A stretch of 62,637 nucleotides of DNA, from the NCBI GenBank assembly GCA_029245065.1, contig JAQWQB010000046.1, positions 1 to 62,637 of the forward strand. Direction: 5' to 3'. A program made the position numbers and the translations under genes. Shown here in pieces: positions 27,331-36,766 of the stretch. Positions within the stretch are counted from its first letter, which is position 1; each line of letters begins with the position of its first letter. The stretch comes from Flavobacteriales bacterium (GTDB lineage: Bacteria; Bacteroidota; Bacteroidia; Flavobacteriales_D; Sanyastnellaceae). The notes under the pieces were generated by a model. It was not told where the DNA came from and did not search any database. It saw only the letters and a program-made list of their open reading frames with translations.

Positions 27331-28131
27331 ATGAATAAAACCTACCAGACCAAAATCACCTTTATGCCTCGCGTGCTTCTCTTTCTCCTTCTATGCCTTG
27401 GCTTAACAAGTGCTGTTGTAGCGCAAGATGTAGTTCTACTTGACATACAAGGGGCAATAGGACAAGCTACTGATGAAGTGGGAAAAATGAACGCAGGCTC
27501 CGAACTCACCTTGTTCGATCCTACTACGTTCATGAACTTGATCATTCGATTCGGAATTAACTTATTGGTCACCACCATTTTGATTCGCTTTATCTACTAT
27601 CCAGTGGCGAAACGAAAAGACTTTCTCTTCACATACATGCTGATTTCGACAGCGATATTCTTACTGTGTTATCTTCTGGCCAACGTTCACCTCGATTTGG
27701 CTTTTGCACTAGGACTGTTCGCCATCTTCGGAATCATCAGGTACCGTACAGATGCGATCCCAATTAAAGAGATGACCTATTTGTTTGTCATCATTGGGTT
27801 AGCCGTAATGAATGCATTGGTAGCAGGGATTTCTATTGCTGAAATCGCACTCGCGAACGTGGTGTTAATCGGACTTGCTTACGGTCTTGAAAAGGTCTGG
27901 CTACTTCGACATGAGTCGCGTAAAATCATTCTGTATGAGCGAATTGACCTCGTAAAGGCTGGCAACAGAGTGGCACTGAAAAAAGACTTAGAAGAACGAA
28001 CTGGCATCAAAATTAACCGTGTGGAAGTAGGACGAATTGATTTCCTTCGAGATACGGCATTGATCAAAATCTTTTTCTTTGAGGATCTTCAAGAAGGACA
28101 CTACGAAGAGTCCTTTGACAAAGAGAATTAA
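27331..28131 (+). CDS. DUF4956 membrane protein, partner of the VTC protein
   Basis: 266 residues with a hydrophobic N-terminus (signal or first helix at about 12-30), further membrane helices at about 70-90, 100-120, 125-140 and 155-185, and a cytoplasmic C-terminal domain of about 75 residues (IILYERIDLVKAGNRVALKKDLEERTG). The FALGLFAIFGIIRYRTDAIPIKEMTYLFVII stretch spans the conserved region of DUF4956. The family is often found beside VTC-domain genes, as here. A role as membrane channel or anchor for the polymer is an inference. Its stop overlaps the convergent ispF stop by 4 nt (TTAA). Confidence 0.8.
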   Translation: MNKTYQTKITFMPRVLLFLLLCLGLTSAVVAQDVVLLDIQGAIGQATDEVGKMNAGSELTLFDPTTFMNLIIRFGINLLVTTILIRFIYYPVAKRKDFLFTYMLISTAIFLLCYLLANVHLDLAFALGLFAIFGIIRYRTDAIPIKEMTYLFVIIGLAVMNALVAGISIAEIALANVVLIGLAYGLEKVWLLRHESRKIILYERIDLVKAGNRVALKKDLEERTGIKINRVEVGRIDFLRDTALIKIFFFEDLQEGHYEESFDKEN

Positions 28132-28604
28132 GCTTCTAGTAAAACTACTGCGTAAGCGCTCACTCCTTCTTCTCTTCCAACGAAGCCCAACTTCTCAGTG
28201 GTCGTTGCTTTCACTGAAATTTGTCCAATTTGGATACCCGCTACTTCAGCAATGGTTTTTTGCATTTGAGGTATCATGTCCTTGATCTTTGGACGTTGAA
28301 GGCAAATGGTACAGTCAATATTCCCAATCTCAAACCCTTCCTTTCGAACAATTTTCATTGTATCGGCCAGCAAGATTTTGGAATCTATTCCTTTGAATGA
28401 ATCATCTGTATCCGGAAAATGAAAGCCAATGTCTCTCATATTTGCGGCCCCTAGAACGGCGTCACAAATGACATGCAAGAGTACATCTGCGTCGGAATGA
28501 CCTACAGCACCTTTGGAATGGGGCACTAATATACCTCCGAGCCAAAACTCTTCACCCTCGGCTAACTGGTGAACATCATAGCCGAAACCTATTCTAAATG
28601 CCAT
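28128..28604 (-). CDS. ispF: 2-C-methyl-D-erythritol 2,4-cyclodiphosphate synthase
   Basis: MEP-pathway enzyme of isoprenoid synthesis; forms the cyclic diphosphate with release of CMP. 158 residues, full length. Zinc ligands are in GYDVHQL (Asp, His) and the later conserved His in HVICDAVLGAANMRDIGFHFPDTD. GAVGHSDADVLLH and the C-terminal VKATTTEKLGFVGREEGVSAYAV are diagnostic. It is the third gene of the porU-porV-ispF run, 7 nt after the porV stop. Confidence 0.97.
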   Translation of the reverse strand: MAFRIGFGYDVHQLAEGEEFWLGGILVPHSKGAVGHSDADVLLHVICDAVLGAANMRDIGFHFPDTDDSFKGIDSKILLADTMKIVRKEGFEIGNIDCTICLQRPKIKDMIPQMQKTIAEVAGIQIGQISVKATTTEKLGFVGREEGVSAYAVVLLEA

Positions 28605-28611
28605 GTGGTGA

Positions 28612-29856
28612 TTATCCTTCGCTACGACCTGTGTTCTTTAAGTTCTCAAATTCAAGACGCAACGAGAAACGAAGTGTATTCGCTAGTGGGTTTTGTTGCG
28701 TAGTTGAAATCAAGTAAGAAAGATCGATTGCAAACGTGGTGTACTTCAATCCAGCACCCAGAGTCATGAACTGACGATTTCCTTTCGTGTAATGCTCATA
28801 GAAGTAACCTGTACGGAATGCGAATTGGTTGTCGTAAACATACTCCATTCCACCTCCGAGGTTAATTTCTCGCAGTTCTTCGCGTAGTACACTTCCTGCC
28901 TCAACACTCGGATTGTTATTCTCATCGAAGGTTACAATACCAGGAGCGTCGTAAAACGATTGTACTATGGCAGTAGCCACACCAACATTCGGATCGTACC
29001 CTGAAACAATTTCAGAACCATCTTCTTGGCTATACACTGGCGGAGTAGGAACCAACAACTTGTTCGCATCAAGTGTGAACGTCAATTGGTTGTACTCATC
29101 CAAAATCAATGTTAACGCTGTCCCCAAACGGAGGTTAGCAGGAATAAAATCTCTTTCTGCCGTTTCAGTATAGCTCATCTTCGCACCGATGTTTGAGATG
29201 TTCAAACCGAAATTCAAGATTCCGTCTTTCGACCCTAACTCAATATCATCATTGGTATAGAAAGCTGACACATCAACTGCTACTGAACGCCCTGGCTTCG
29301 TATCTGCACCAAGGGCTGGTGTTCCACCAGTAAGGTTAGAATTCACAAATCGAGCAGCAATACCACCCGAGAAACGCTCAGACAAACGCTGCGAGAAGGC
29401 AACATCTAAACTAAATTCAGCAGGCTTGAAATTTCGTACCGCTGTACCGCTTTCATCTGTAAACGTAATTTCACCCAAAGAGAAGAAACGCAACGCACCT
29501 CCAATCGCTTGGTTTTTGTTGAGCTTCTTATAACCGCTGAGGTAAGCCAAGTTCATGTCGTTCACTAGTTTTCTCAACCAAGGAGAATACGACATGCTCA
29601 TTTCAAATTCATTTTTTGCGAAGGCCATTTTCGCCGGATTCCAGTGAATACTACTGGCATCAGCTGAAAGCGCTACACCTGCATCACCTATCCCTCCTGA
29701 TCTAGAATCAGGGGCAATCATCAAAAATGGAACGGCTGTGGTGAGCGTATTCAATTGAACTTGCTGCGCTCGTGTATTCTGATTATTCAGCTGCGCGTCA
29801 ACGTTTAGACATGCAAACAAGGCAAGCGCACTAGCTATCAATACTTTTCCGGTCAT
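28612..29856 (-). CDS. porV: Type IX secretion outer-membrane protein PorV
   Basis: PorV (LptO) is an outer-membrane beta-barrel that shuttles T9SS cargo and works with the sortase PorU. From ATG 29856 it has 414 residues; the frame is open to 29892, but only the ATG at 29856 gives a clean signal peptide (MTGKVLIASALALFACLNVDAQ). The start of the barrel, AVPFLMIAPDSRSGGIGDAGVALSAD, and SIHWNPAKMAF are family hallmarks. The C-terminus ends in a strand with aromatic residues (TLRFSLRLEFE). A -7 element at 29880-29887 lies between porU and porV, so porV may have its own promoter. Confidence 0.93.
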   Translation of the reverse strand: MTGKVLIASALALFACLNVDAQLNNQNTRAQQVQLNTLTTAVPFLMIAPDSRSGGIGDAGVALSADASSIHWNPAKMAFAKNEFEMSMSYSPWLRKLVNDMNLAYLSGYKKLNKNQAIGGALRFFSLGEITFTDESGTAVRNFKPAEFSLDVAFSQRLSERFSGGIAARFVNSNLTGGTPALGADTKPGRSVAVDVSAFYTNDDIELGSKDGILNFGLNISNIGAKMSYTETAERDFIPANLRLGTALTLILDEYNQLTFTLDANKLLVPTPPVYSQEDGSEIVSGYDPNVGVATAIVQSFYDAPGIVTFDENNNPSVEAGSVLREELREINLGGGMEYVYDNQFAFRTGYFYEHYTKGNRQFMTLGAGLKYTTFAIDLSYLISTTQQNPLANTLRFSLRLEFENLKNTGRSEG

Positions 29857-29879
29857 AGTACCTTTTTTTCGGTAGTCTG

Positions 29880-29887
29880 CAAATATA
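29880..29887 (-). promoter_or_regulatory. Candidate -7 element of porV
   Basis: TATATTTG on the minus strand, exact match, 23 nt before the porV ATG. No -33 TTG is seen at the expected distance. Confidence 0.4.
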
Positions 29888-29910
29888 CGCATAATGTAAG
29901 ATATGGTTCG

Positions 29911-32900
29911 TTATTTCAGTATCACAAGCTTTTCAAACTTCTCAGCCGTTTGACCTTCAGGAGTTGAAACCTTAACACGGTACACATATACTCCTTTGCC
30001 AATTTGATCACCGAAGTCATCAAGGCCATCCCATTCAATCGGCTCCCCTCGGAACCCTTCTGAGCGAACGATACGATTCATACTCTTTACTATTTTACCC
30101 GAAACCGTAAATACCTGGACTTGTACATCCAGAAAATCACACGCTTGGTTGTGTTCAAACATGAACTGAGTCCGTGTTGTGAACGGGTTCGGATAATTCA
30201 ATACGTGCTCAAGTGCCAATTCACTCGAGTTAGACACGACAAATTCTGTGTAGGATTCGGATGAATTGTTGTGTACATCCCAAACTTTCAAGCTCAAATT
30301 GTGTGTTCCCTCACCTAAATCGTTCAACTGGTAGCGTATGCTCCCGCTTTGATACGTATCTAAGTCAGCCTCGTAGAAATCATTTAATACAATTGGGTCA
30401 TTGGATTCCCCATCGAGTATGGCTTTTAAATCATGCCCGATACCACTTCCAACCGTATTAATGCCATTGTCATCGAATACACGCGCAAATAGAATTGGGC
30501 TTTCATCTGTGATTCCACCAAATACAAACGTACTGTCATTCATGAACAGATTGACTTCAGGCCCAACCGTGTTAAGCTCTGCGCCATCCAAGGCTCCACC
30601 AATGATAAACTCCTCAGAGTGACCATGTCCATCTTCATTTCCAGCCACGGCGTAATAACTTACCCGTCCGGTGCCGAAGTTGTAGGCAATGTCTCTTGGT
30701 ATAATGAAGGTAAATTCGAAGTCGCCATTTACAACACTCGCCTTCCCTTTGTATATGATGTTCTTGAAAAGTTCAAATTCATAAGCCGCTGCTCCCCCAT
30801 CATTATTGAGCGCCGTTACTTCAGAAATTTTATCGTAGACCGTCGGATAAACAAAACCATTGAAATCTGACAGTTTTTCTCCGGCGGCATCGCCAACAAA
30901 TCCTTTGAAGGTTACTTGTTGAAGTGACCTTACGGTATCTGGTTCCGCTTCGTTCATTTCAATCCCGTTCATTTCGGTGGTGTATACCTCATATTTTGGG
31001 TAAGACATTCGCAACGCCACGTCGCCAAGCAATGAGAAGTTTCGTTTGTTACTTGAATCACTTACCCCCGGATCATTCTTGGTTATTTTGCAGATGTCAC
31101 CCAATCGCAGGCCCTCGAAGTTTGCATCTTCAAGGGCAATTTCAAAAAAGGCTTCGTTCAACTGTTGATTGCCTCCACTGAAAACAATCCGAGTTGTTGT
31201 TAGCATGGCAATGGCACCACCATTCGGATTCATAATGAGCAATTCCCCAGCACTTTTGAATTCAGGATCATCGTAACGTGCTAATTCACATGTTGCCGTC
31301 ATGAATACGGGCAATCTATTGAAGTTCGTCCATTCTTGAATCGTAGTGGTATTGAGCACGCGTTCATGTGCAAACCCTCTTTCGCCCCCGTGACCGATGT
31401 AATTGACGATCAACGCACCGTTTTCAACCCGTCGTCGTATAGCATCTTCGGCAGCAGGATATCTTTCTCCACCGGGAGTAGTCTCTTGCTGATAGGCATC
31501 CATGTAAATCTTTTCGACGTTGTAGTCATTGTAATTTTCACGAATCGTATCGAAGTGTTCTTCCGAGTTAAGCATGTGACTCAACTCATTCGGCACACCA
31601 TTCCCATCTAAGTCATCGGATATGAAACACATGACATTCCTCCATGATCCATATGGTGATAATGCCGCATCACCAACGCAATAGGCATCACCAGAAGCAT
31701 TTGTGTTTTCCGATAAATAGTTCTGAAGTTTATTTAAGTAGTCTTGTCCTTCAGCAATGTCCTCACAAGGAATTCGCCCGACACCAATACTCATCTGATC
31801 ACCTAATCCTTCTCCGTATTGGTCTTCGAGAAAACCGAAGTAATCATCACTGATATACGAATTGGTAGGAGAAAGCGCATTCAAGCTTTGGTATGTCATG
31901 ATGTTCGAAGAGTTCCTAGTGAGGTTCCTGTTCCGGAAACTTCCATCTCCAATGATTTGTAAGAATCGGGGTTCTAAATTTGGATCTCCTGCTGCTCTAT
32001 CGTAGAGCATCTTCATCAACATCTTAATTGCCGTCGGGTCTGGATTTCCTGAAGAGAACTCGTTGTACACGTCATGTACATTCACAACCACCATGTCCAG
32101 TCCGTCATTCTCGTGGATGGCCACGTAAGACTCTGCGACAGGCAGCAACAAATCATTGGTGAGCACAACCATATCTACATTGCCAATGCCGTGAAGATTT
32201 TGATTTTCAACTCTTCCAAGTGGATTTGGCTCTAAGTAGTTGAAGTTTGTGAAAGCCATGAACTCTTTCAAATTCTCTGTAGATGAGGAGAATTGCACCG
32301 AATTCGGTTCTTCACCAGCCTCAAAAGAAACCTGAATAGGTTGCGTGTGGTCTGTAATATCCCACAACTGAAATAGCGTGTTTCCGTTGGCGATGGTGAA
32401 CTCAGTCACATTACCTGCCCCAACTGTTTGTGGGTCCCTGAACTGCAATTGTCCGCCGTTCATGCCCAATGTTCTTCTGACATTCAGACGTAAGAAATCT
32501 AACCAACCTTCGGCGTCAGGTACTCCTTGGTTGAATGTTAAATTCACATTTAATGCTGACCCTCCAGATGGAATGAAATCAATTGTTGTTTCTGCCTCCC
32601 GACCAACTGACGAAGTAACTTGCGATCCTGTTTCTTGTGGGGTCAACACTGCTGATTGTCCATCTACAGTTAGATCAAATGAACTTTCGGCTCCAATTGA
32701 ACGCGCCATCACTCGGCAATCCAAACTAGCAGACTCTTGCAACAACCCTGGCGTGGTAAACACGTAAGGAATTGACAAGGTCAGATCAAATCTATCTCCA
32801 TAGAATTCTCTTCCAGATTTGTTGATGTTTACAGCTTCTGTTTCAATGAACTGTCTGTCAGTAAAAGCGGTTGAAGTGGTGTTTGGGACCAGTGATTCAT

Positions 32901-33771
32901 CTGCCAATTGAATTCTGGACGGCGCTAAATCGTCTACTCGCAAAAAGTAAAATGCACTGTCGGAATAAAAATGCTTGTCGTGAACGAATTGATTTTCATC
33001 TTCAACATATCCCCATGAATCGGGTCCTTTTCCGTAAAAGAGAATAAAATCTTCGTTATCAAATGAACCGTCGCCTTCACCACTTACGAAAATGGCATTC
33101 TTAACAGGGTCATCTGCTCGTTCAACATCGTTGTCAAAGGGAAGCAATTCTCCTCCATTCCCGTAAATATTGAGTTGATTGGGATTTAGACTGGCTACGT
33201 CGACACCTAAGTTCTCAAGAAAAGTTTTATCAATACGATAAACACCATCATTGGTAATTGAAATCTTGTACCACTCTCCTTCTGCTAAAACTGAATTCTC
33301 CTGCCATGTGAGTGCTCTACTTGCGTTTACTCTTCCTGGCGTTAGCACTACCTCTCCTTGAAAATCGAGTAGGCGATAAATCTGACCGGTTTCCGGATCT
33401 TTCCAAATTGGATTGACAATTACCTTCAAAAAAGTCTTTCTCTGGTGTAAAAAAACAGTCGGCTCGATGACCATTTGAGTAGGTAAAAGAGCAATTTGAC
33501 GTCTTGTAAGAATGTTTTCTGAAATAATTTCGGTCGAAAAATCACTCAAAATCACCTCGGCTCGTGATGCACTCGTTGTTAATTCCTGAGTTATTTGAGC
33601 GGTGGGTAATTCAGAATTCCAAATGGCATCATTGAATCCCACACGCCCATGAGGCACCTGTGTTTTATCCTGATTATCAAGCCATTCGAATTGATATGAC
33701 ACTTCTACACCTCGTTGAGAGAATGCTGAAATAGCCGAAAATAATAGTCCAATTAGGAGCAGATTACGCAT
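29911..33771 (-). CDS. porU: Type IX secretion sortase PorU
   Basis: Cell-surface cysteine protease of the gingipain (C25) family that removes T9SS signals and attaches cargo to the surface. 1286 residues with a signal peptide (MRNLLLIGLLFSAISAFS). The catalytic dyad is seen as H794 in YIGHGGERG and C828 in MTATCELA; the 34-residue spacing is like that of gingipains. Before it is a long beta-rich N-terminal part, after it an Ig-like region, and the end (YPNPFTTRTQF ... GVYVYRVKV) is itself a T9SS type A signal, as in known PorU. The minus-strand -7 element TACCTTTG precedes the start. Confidence 0.95.
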   Translation of the reverse strand: MRNLLLIGLLFSAISAFSQRGVEVSYQFEWLDNQDKTQVPHGRVGFNDAIWNSELPTAQITQELTTSASRAEVILSDFSTEIISENILTRRQIALLPTQMVIEPTVFLHQRKTFLKVIVNPIWKDPETGQIYRLLDFQGEVVLTPGRVNASRALTWQENSVLAEGEWYKISITNDGVYRIDKTFLENLGVDVASLNPNQLNIYGNGGELLPFDNDVERADDPVKNAIFVSGEGDGSFDNEDFILFYGKGPDSWGYVEDENQFVHDKHFYSDSAFYFLRVDDLAPSRIQLADESLVPNTTSTAFTDRQFIETEAVNINKSGREFYGDRFDLTLSIPYVFTTPGLLQESASLDCRVMARSIGAESSFDLTVDGQSAVLTPQETGSQVTSSVGREAETTIDFIPSGGSALNVNLTFNQGVPDAEGWLDFLRLNVRRTLGMNGGQLQFRDPQTVGAGNVTEFTIANGNTLFQLWDITDHTQPIQVSFEAGEEPNSVQFSSSTENLKEFMAFTNFNYLEPNPLGRVENQNLHGIGNVDMVVLTNDLLLPVAESYVAIHENDGLDMVVVNVHDVYNEFSSGNPDPTAIKMLMKMLYDRAAGDPNLEPRFLQIIGDGSFRNRNLTRNSSNIMTYQSLNALSPTNSYISDDYFGFLEDQYGEGLGDQMSIGVGRIPCEDIAEGQDYLNKLQNYLSENTNASGDAYCVGDAALSPYGSWRNVMCFISDDLDGNGVPNELSHMLNSEEHFDTIRENYNDYNVEKIYMDAYQQETTPGGERYPAAEDAIRRRVENGALIVNYIGHGGERGFAHERVLNTTTIQEWTNFNRLPVFMTATCELARYDDPEFKSAGELLIMNPNGGAIAMLTTTRIVFSGGNQQLNEAFFEIALEDANFEGLRLGDICKITKNDPGVSDSSNKRNFSLLGDVALRMSYPKYEVYTTEMNGIEMNEAEPDTVRSLQQVTFKGFVGDAAGEKLSDFNGFVYPTVYDKISEVTALNNDGGAAAYEFELFKNIIYKGKASVVNGDFEFTFIIPRDIAYNFGTGRVSYYAVAGNEDGHGHSEEFIIGGALDGAELNTVGPEVNLFMNDSTFVFGGITDESPILFARVFDDNGINTVGSGIGHDLKAILDGESNDPIVLNDFYEADLDTYQSGSIRYQLNDLGEGTHNLSLKVWDVHNNSSESYTEFVVSNSSELALEHVLNYPNPFTTRTQFMFEHNQACDFLDVQVQVFTVSGKIVKSMNRIVRSEGFRGEPIEWDGLDDFGDQIGKGVYVYRVKVSTPEGQTAEKFEKLVILK

Positions 33772-33788
33772 GATTCTAAAATTGATTG

Positions 33789-33796
33789 CAAAGGTA
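33789..33796 (-). promoter_or_regulatory. -7 element of porU
   Basis: TACCTTTG on the minus strand matches TAnnTTTG exactly, 17 nt before the ATG. TTCG, one mismatch from the -33 TTTG, lies 20 nt upstream (33816-33813). Confidence 0.5.
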
Positions 33797-33911
33797 CAAG
33801 CAACAAAATAAACGAACCGTTAGTTCTCTTATTGCAGGAAGTTGTAAAAAGTCCTCGTAAATTTTTTCGTAATATTGCTCGTTTAGGAGTGATGTAGACA
33901 AATAGATAGTG

Positions 33912-34895
33912 ATGAAGCAAAAGTTACTGTACATAGGAGTGTTTCTAGGGATGTTGATCACCTTAATGCCGGAGGCAAAGGCTCAAGACCCAGAGTTCAC
34001 TCAGTTTTACGCAAATCCATTGTACCTGAATCCAGCGTTTGCTGGTACAGCTCGTTGCCCACGTTTGGTGATGAACTACAGAAACCAATGGCCTGCGTTA
34101 TCAGGAACCTACGTTACCACAAGTGCTAGTTACGACCAGCATGTGGAAACTATTCAAGGTGGATTAGGACTGCTTGTTACAAATGACAGAGCAGGAAGAA
34201 CGTTGAACACGACTACGGTGAGTGGTATTTATTCATACCAGCAGCCTATCAGTCGAACGTTCTCAATCAAAGCTGGCCTTCAGGCTACTTACTTCCAGAA
34301 GTCGGTAGATTGGAGTCAACTTTCCTTTGGTGATCAGATTGACCCACGTAAAGGGTTTATCTATGAAACCCAAGATGTTCCTCGTGGAGGAAGTGTGAAC
34401 AATGTGGATTTTTCTGCAGGTCTTTTGGGCTTCAGTGAAAAATTCTATGCCGGTGTAGCAGTTCACCATTTGAACGAACCTAACGAATCACTAGTTGTTG
34501 GAACTAGCCGTTTACCAATGAAATGGACAGGCCATGCAGGTGCTGTTATTCCTATTGATAGACGCAGTCGCTACAGTGAATCAAACATCTCTCCGAACAT
34601 TCTTTACAGAAAACAAGGAGAATTTCAGCAACTTAATCTCGGTCTTTACGTAAATAAAGGACCAGTAGTAGCAGGAGTATGGTACCGAGGTATCTTACTT
34701 AGCGACTACCGCGACGCATTCATCGTTGTTGTTGGTATACAAACCGATGTGATTCGATTTGGTTATAGTTACGACGTAACTGTCTCTGAATTAACCCCTG
34801 CTACAGGCGGATCTCATGAGGTTAGTATGACAATTCAATTTGACTGCCGACCAAAGAGAAGGAAGTTTAGGACAATATCCTGCCCTTCTTTCTAG
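33912..34895 (+). CDS. PorP/SprF family type IX secretion membrane protein
   Basis: PorP/SprF proteins are outer-membrane barrels needed for T9SS function or for export of particular adhesins. I use ATG 33912 (327 residues), one codon after an in-frame GTG. The signal peptide is MKQKLLYIGVFLGMLITLMPEAKAQ, then DPEFTQFYANPLYLNPAFAGTARCPRLVMNYRNQWPA spans the hallmark start of the family. The rest is alternating beta strands. It is divergent from porU and 48 nt upstream of gldJ, probably cotranscribed with it. A one-mismatch -7 element TAATATTG is at 33870-33877. Which family member it is cannot be decided here. Confidence 0.9.
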   Translation: MKQKLLYIGVFLGMLITLMPEAKAQDPEFTQFYANPLYLNPAFAGTARCPRLVMNYRNQWPALSGTYVTTSASYDQHVETIQGGLGLLVTNDRAGRTLNTTTVSGIYSYQQPISRTFSIKAGLQATYFQKSVDWSQLSFGDQIDPRKGFIYETQDVPRGGSVNNVDFSAGLLGFSEKFYAGVAVHHLNEPNESLVVGTSRLPMKWTGHAGAVIPIDRRSRYSESNISPNILYRKQGEFQQLNLGLYVNKGPVVAGVWYRGILLSDYRDAFIVVVGIQTDVIRFGYSYDVTVSELTPATGGSHEVSMTIQFDCRPKRRKFRTISCPSF

Positions 34896-34943
34896 TTTAG
34901 TTAAGGATAACAGAATCGCAAGGATTTTTTGAACCTGGAAACC

Positions 34944-36704
34944 ATGAGAAATTTAGGCTATTCATTGCCCGTATTAACCGTACTATTCGCCATGATCGCT
35001 TTGACATCTTGTCAAAAAGAACGTTCTGGCGCAACGGGTTGGGCATACAATGACACTTCTAACGGAGGTTTTGAACGACCACCATTTGTTGAACAAGAAA
35101 CAGGACCTGGTCTCGTACTCGTTGAGGGTGGAACATTTACAATGGGTCGTGTTGAGGACGACGTAAACTACAGTTGGGATAATATTCCACGAAGAGTAAC
35201 CGTATCATCTTTTTACTTAGATGAAACTGAGGTTACCAACTTCTATTGGCTGGAATACCTCGCATGGCTGGAACGTGTATACGGAGACAGCTATCCAGAA
35301 ATTGTGAGCAAGGCATTGCCTGACACACTGGTGTGGAGAGAAAAACTTGAGTACAACGAACCATTCGTAGAGTACTACCTACGTCACCCAGCCTACAGAG
35401 ATTACCCTGTAGTAGGTGTGAACTGGTTGCAAGCAAACGACTTCTGCGCTTGGAGAACAGACCGTGTAAACGAAATCATCTTGATTCGTGAAGGACTACT
35501 TGTTCATAGCCCAGAAAGCCAGCTTGACGAAGATCACTTCACAACAGATGCTTACTACGCTGGACAATATGAAGGAGAGAAGGCCGCTGAAGGTGTTCAA
35601 GATCTTCGTCCAAACATGGAATTCCGTAACGTGAAGATGGAAGATGGTATTCTTCTGCCGCGTTACAGACTCCCAACGGAAGCTGAGTGGGAATACGCTG
35701 CTCTTGGTCTGATTGGAAACTCATACAGAGAATTAATCACAGATCGGAAAACTTACCCATGGAACGGACACTACGTTCGTAACGATGACAATGGTGGTAA
35801 ATTCTACGGACAAATCAACGCTAACTTCGTTAGAGGTCGTGGAGATTACGCTGGTGTAGCCGGCGCACTTAACGACAACGCGATGATTACAGCTCCTGTT
35901 TACCAGTATGCGCCAAACGATTATGGTTTGTACAACATGGCAGGAAACGTATCTGAGTGGGTAATGGATGTTTACCGTCCCCTTTCAGCGCAAGACAAGA
36001 GTGAATTCCGCCCTTTCCGTGGAAACGTATACAAGACGAAAGTGTTGAACTCTGAGGCTGATATTGAAGACAAGTATGACTATACGGTTTACGATATCGA
36101 AGGAGTTAAGTATTTCTTAACTGCTTACCAGAAAAAATCAGCAGGTAAATTGACAGATACTGATCAAAACCTACTTGACAACCTTTTCACGTACATCGAA
36201 CAAGCTGAACAAGATTTGAAAGCTCGTCAGGAAGATGACGCTCAACAGCGTATTCAAGACGGAATGGATTTGATTGTTTCAAGCGATTCTAAAATTGCTC
36301 CAGACTTGCGTCAAGGAATCTCTAAGTACATCGAACATACGCCGGGAGATTTGAGAGAACGTGAGGTTACCGTTGCAGAGAACATTGACAGAAGAAACTA
36401 CCGTACAGCTGACAACATCGATTACACCGATGGTGATTACGAGAGTTCGATCTACTTCAGAAATGAAGATTTCCAGAAGAACGACAATCGTATGTACGAT
36501 TCACAGGCTGACACTCCTTGGGGGCCGTCTACACTTGTATCTAACAGAACACGTGTTTACAAAGGTGGTTCATGGAGAGACCGTGCTTACTGGGTGATTC
36601 CAGGAACACGTCGCTTCCTAGATGAGCGTCAAGCTAAATCAACTCTTGGGTTCCGTTGCGCTATGACGCGTGTTGGTTCGCCAGTAGGATTCTCTCAAGA
36701 GTAA
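34944..36704 (+). CDS. gldJ: Gliding motility lipoprotein GldJ
   Basis: GldJ stabilises the gliding and T9SS machinery. ATG 34944 gives 586 residues; the frame also has a TTG at 34929. The lipobox is LTSC with lipidated C23. The body is a formylglycine-generating-enzyme-like (SUMF1) fold: LVEGGTFTMGR, DETEVTNFYWLEYL, RYRLPTEAEWEYAALG, GNVSEWVMDVYRP, and at the end VYKGGSWRDRAYW with RRFLDERQAKSTLGFRCAM. A charged insertion of about 110 residues (about 355-465) separates two parts of the fold. It follows the PorP/SprF gene and ends in a strong terminator. Confidence 0.93.
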   Translation: MRNLGYSLPVLTVLFAMIALTSCQKERSGATGWAYNDTSNGGFERPPFVEQETGPGLVLVEGGTFTMGRVEDDVNYSWDNIPRRVTVSSFYLDETEVTNFYWLEYLAWLERVYGDSYPEIVSKALPDTLVWREKLEYNEPFVEYYLRHPAYRDYPVVGVNWLQANDFCAWRTDRVNEIILIREGLLVHSPESQLDEDHFTTDAYYAGQYEGEKAAEGVQDLRPNMEFRNVKMEDGILLPRYRLPTEAEWEYAALGLIGNSYRELITDRKTYPWNGHYVRNDDNGGKFYGQINANFVRGRGDYAGVAGALNDNAMITAPVYQYAPNDYGLYNMAGNVSEWVMDVYRPLSAQDKSEFRPFRGNVYKTKVLNSEADIEDKYDYTVYDIEGVKYFLTAYQKKSAGKLTDTDQNLLDNLFTYIEQAEQDLKARQEDDAQQRIQDGMDLIVSSDSKIAPDLRQGISKYIEHTPGDLREREVTVAENIDRRNYRTADNIDYTDGDYESSIYFRNEDFQKNDNRMYDSQADTPWGPSTLVSNRTRVYKGGSWRDRAYWVIPGTRRFLDERQAKSTLGFRCAMTRVGSPVGFSQE

Positions 36705-36723
36705 TTTGATAAAGACTTTTTTG

Positions 36724-36757
36724 AACCCCAGTGATTTGTTTCACTGGGGTTTTTTAT
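36724..36757 (+). terminator. Terminator of the porP/SprF-gldJ transcript
   Basis: Perfect 11-bp stem (AACCCCAGTGA at 36724-36734, complement at 36741-36751) with a 6-nt loop and a T-rich tail. It separates gldJ from murF. Confidence 0.9.
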
Positions 36758-36766
36758 TTTTCGGAC

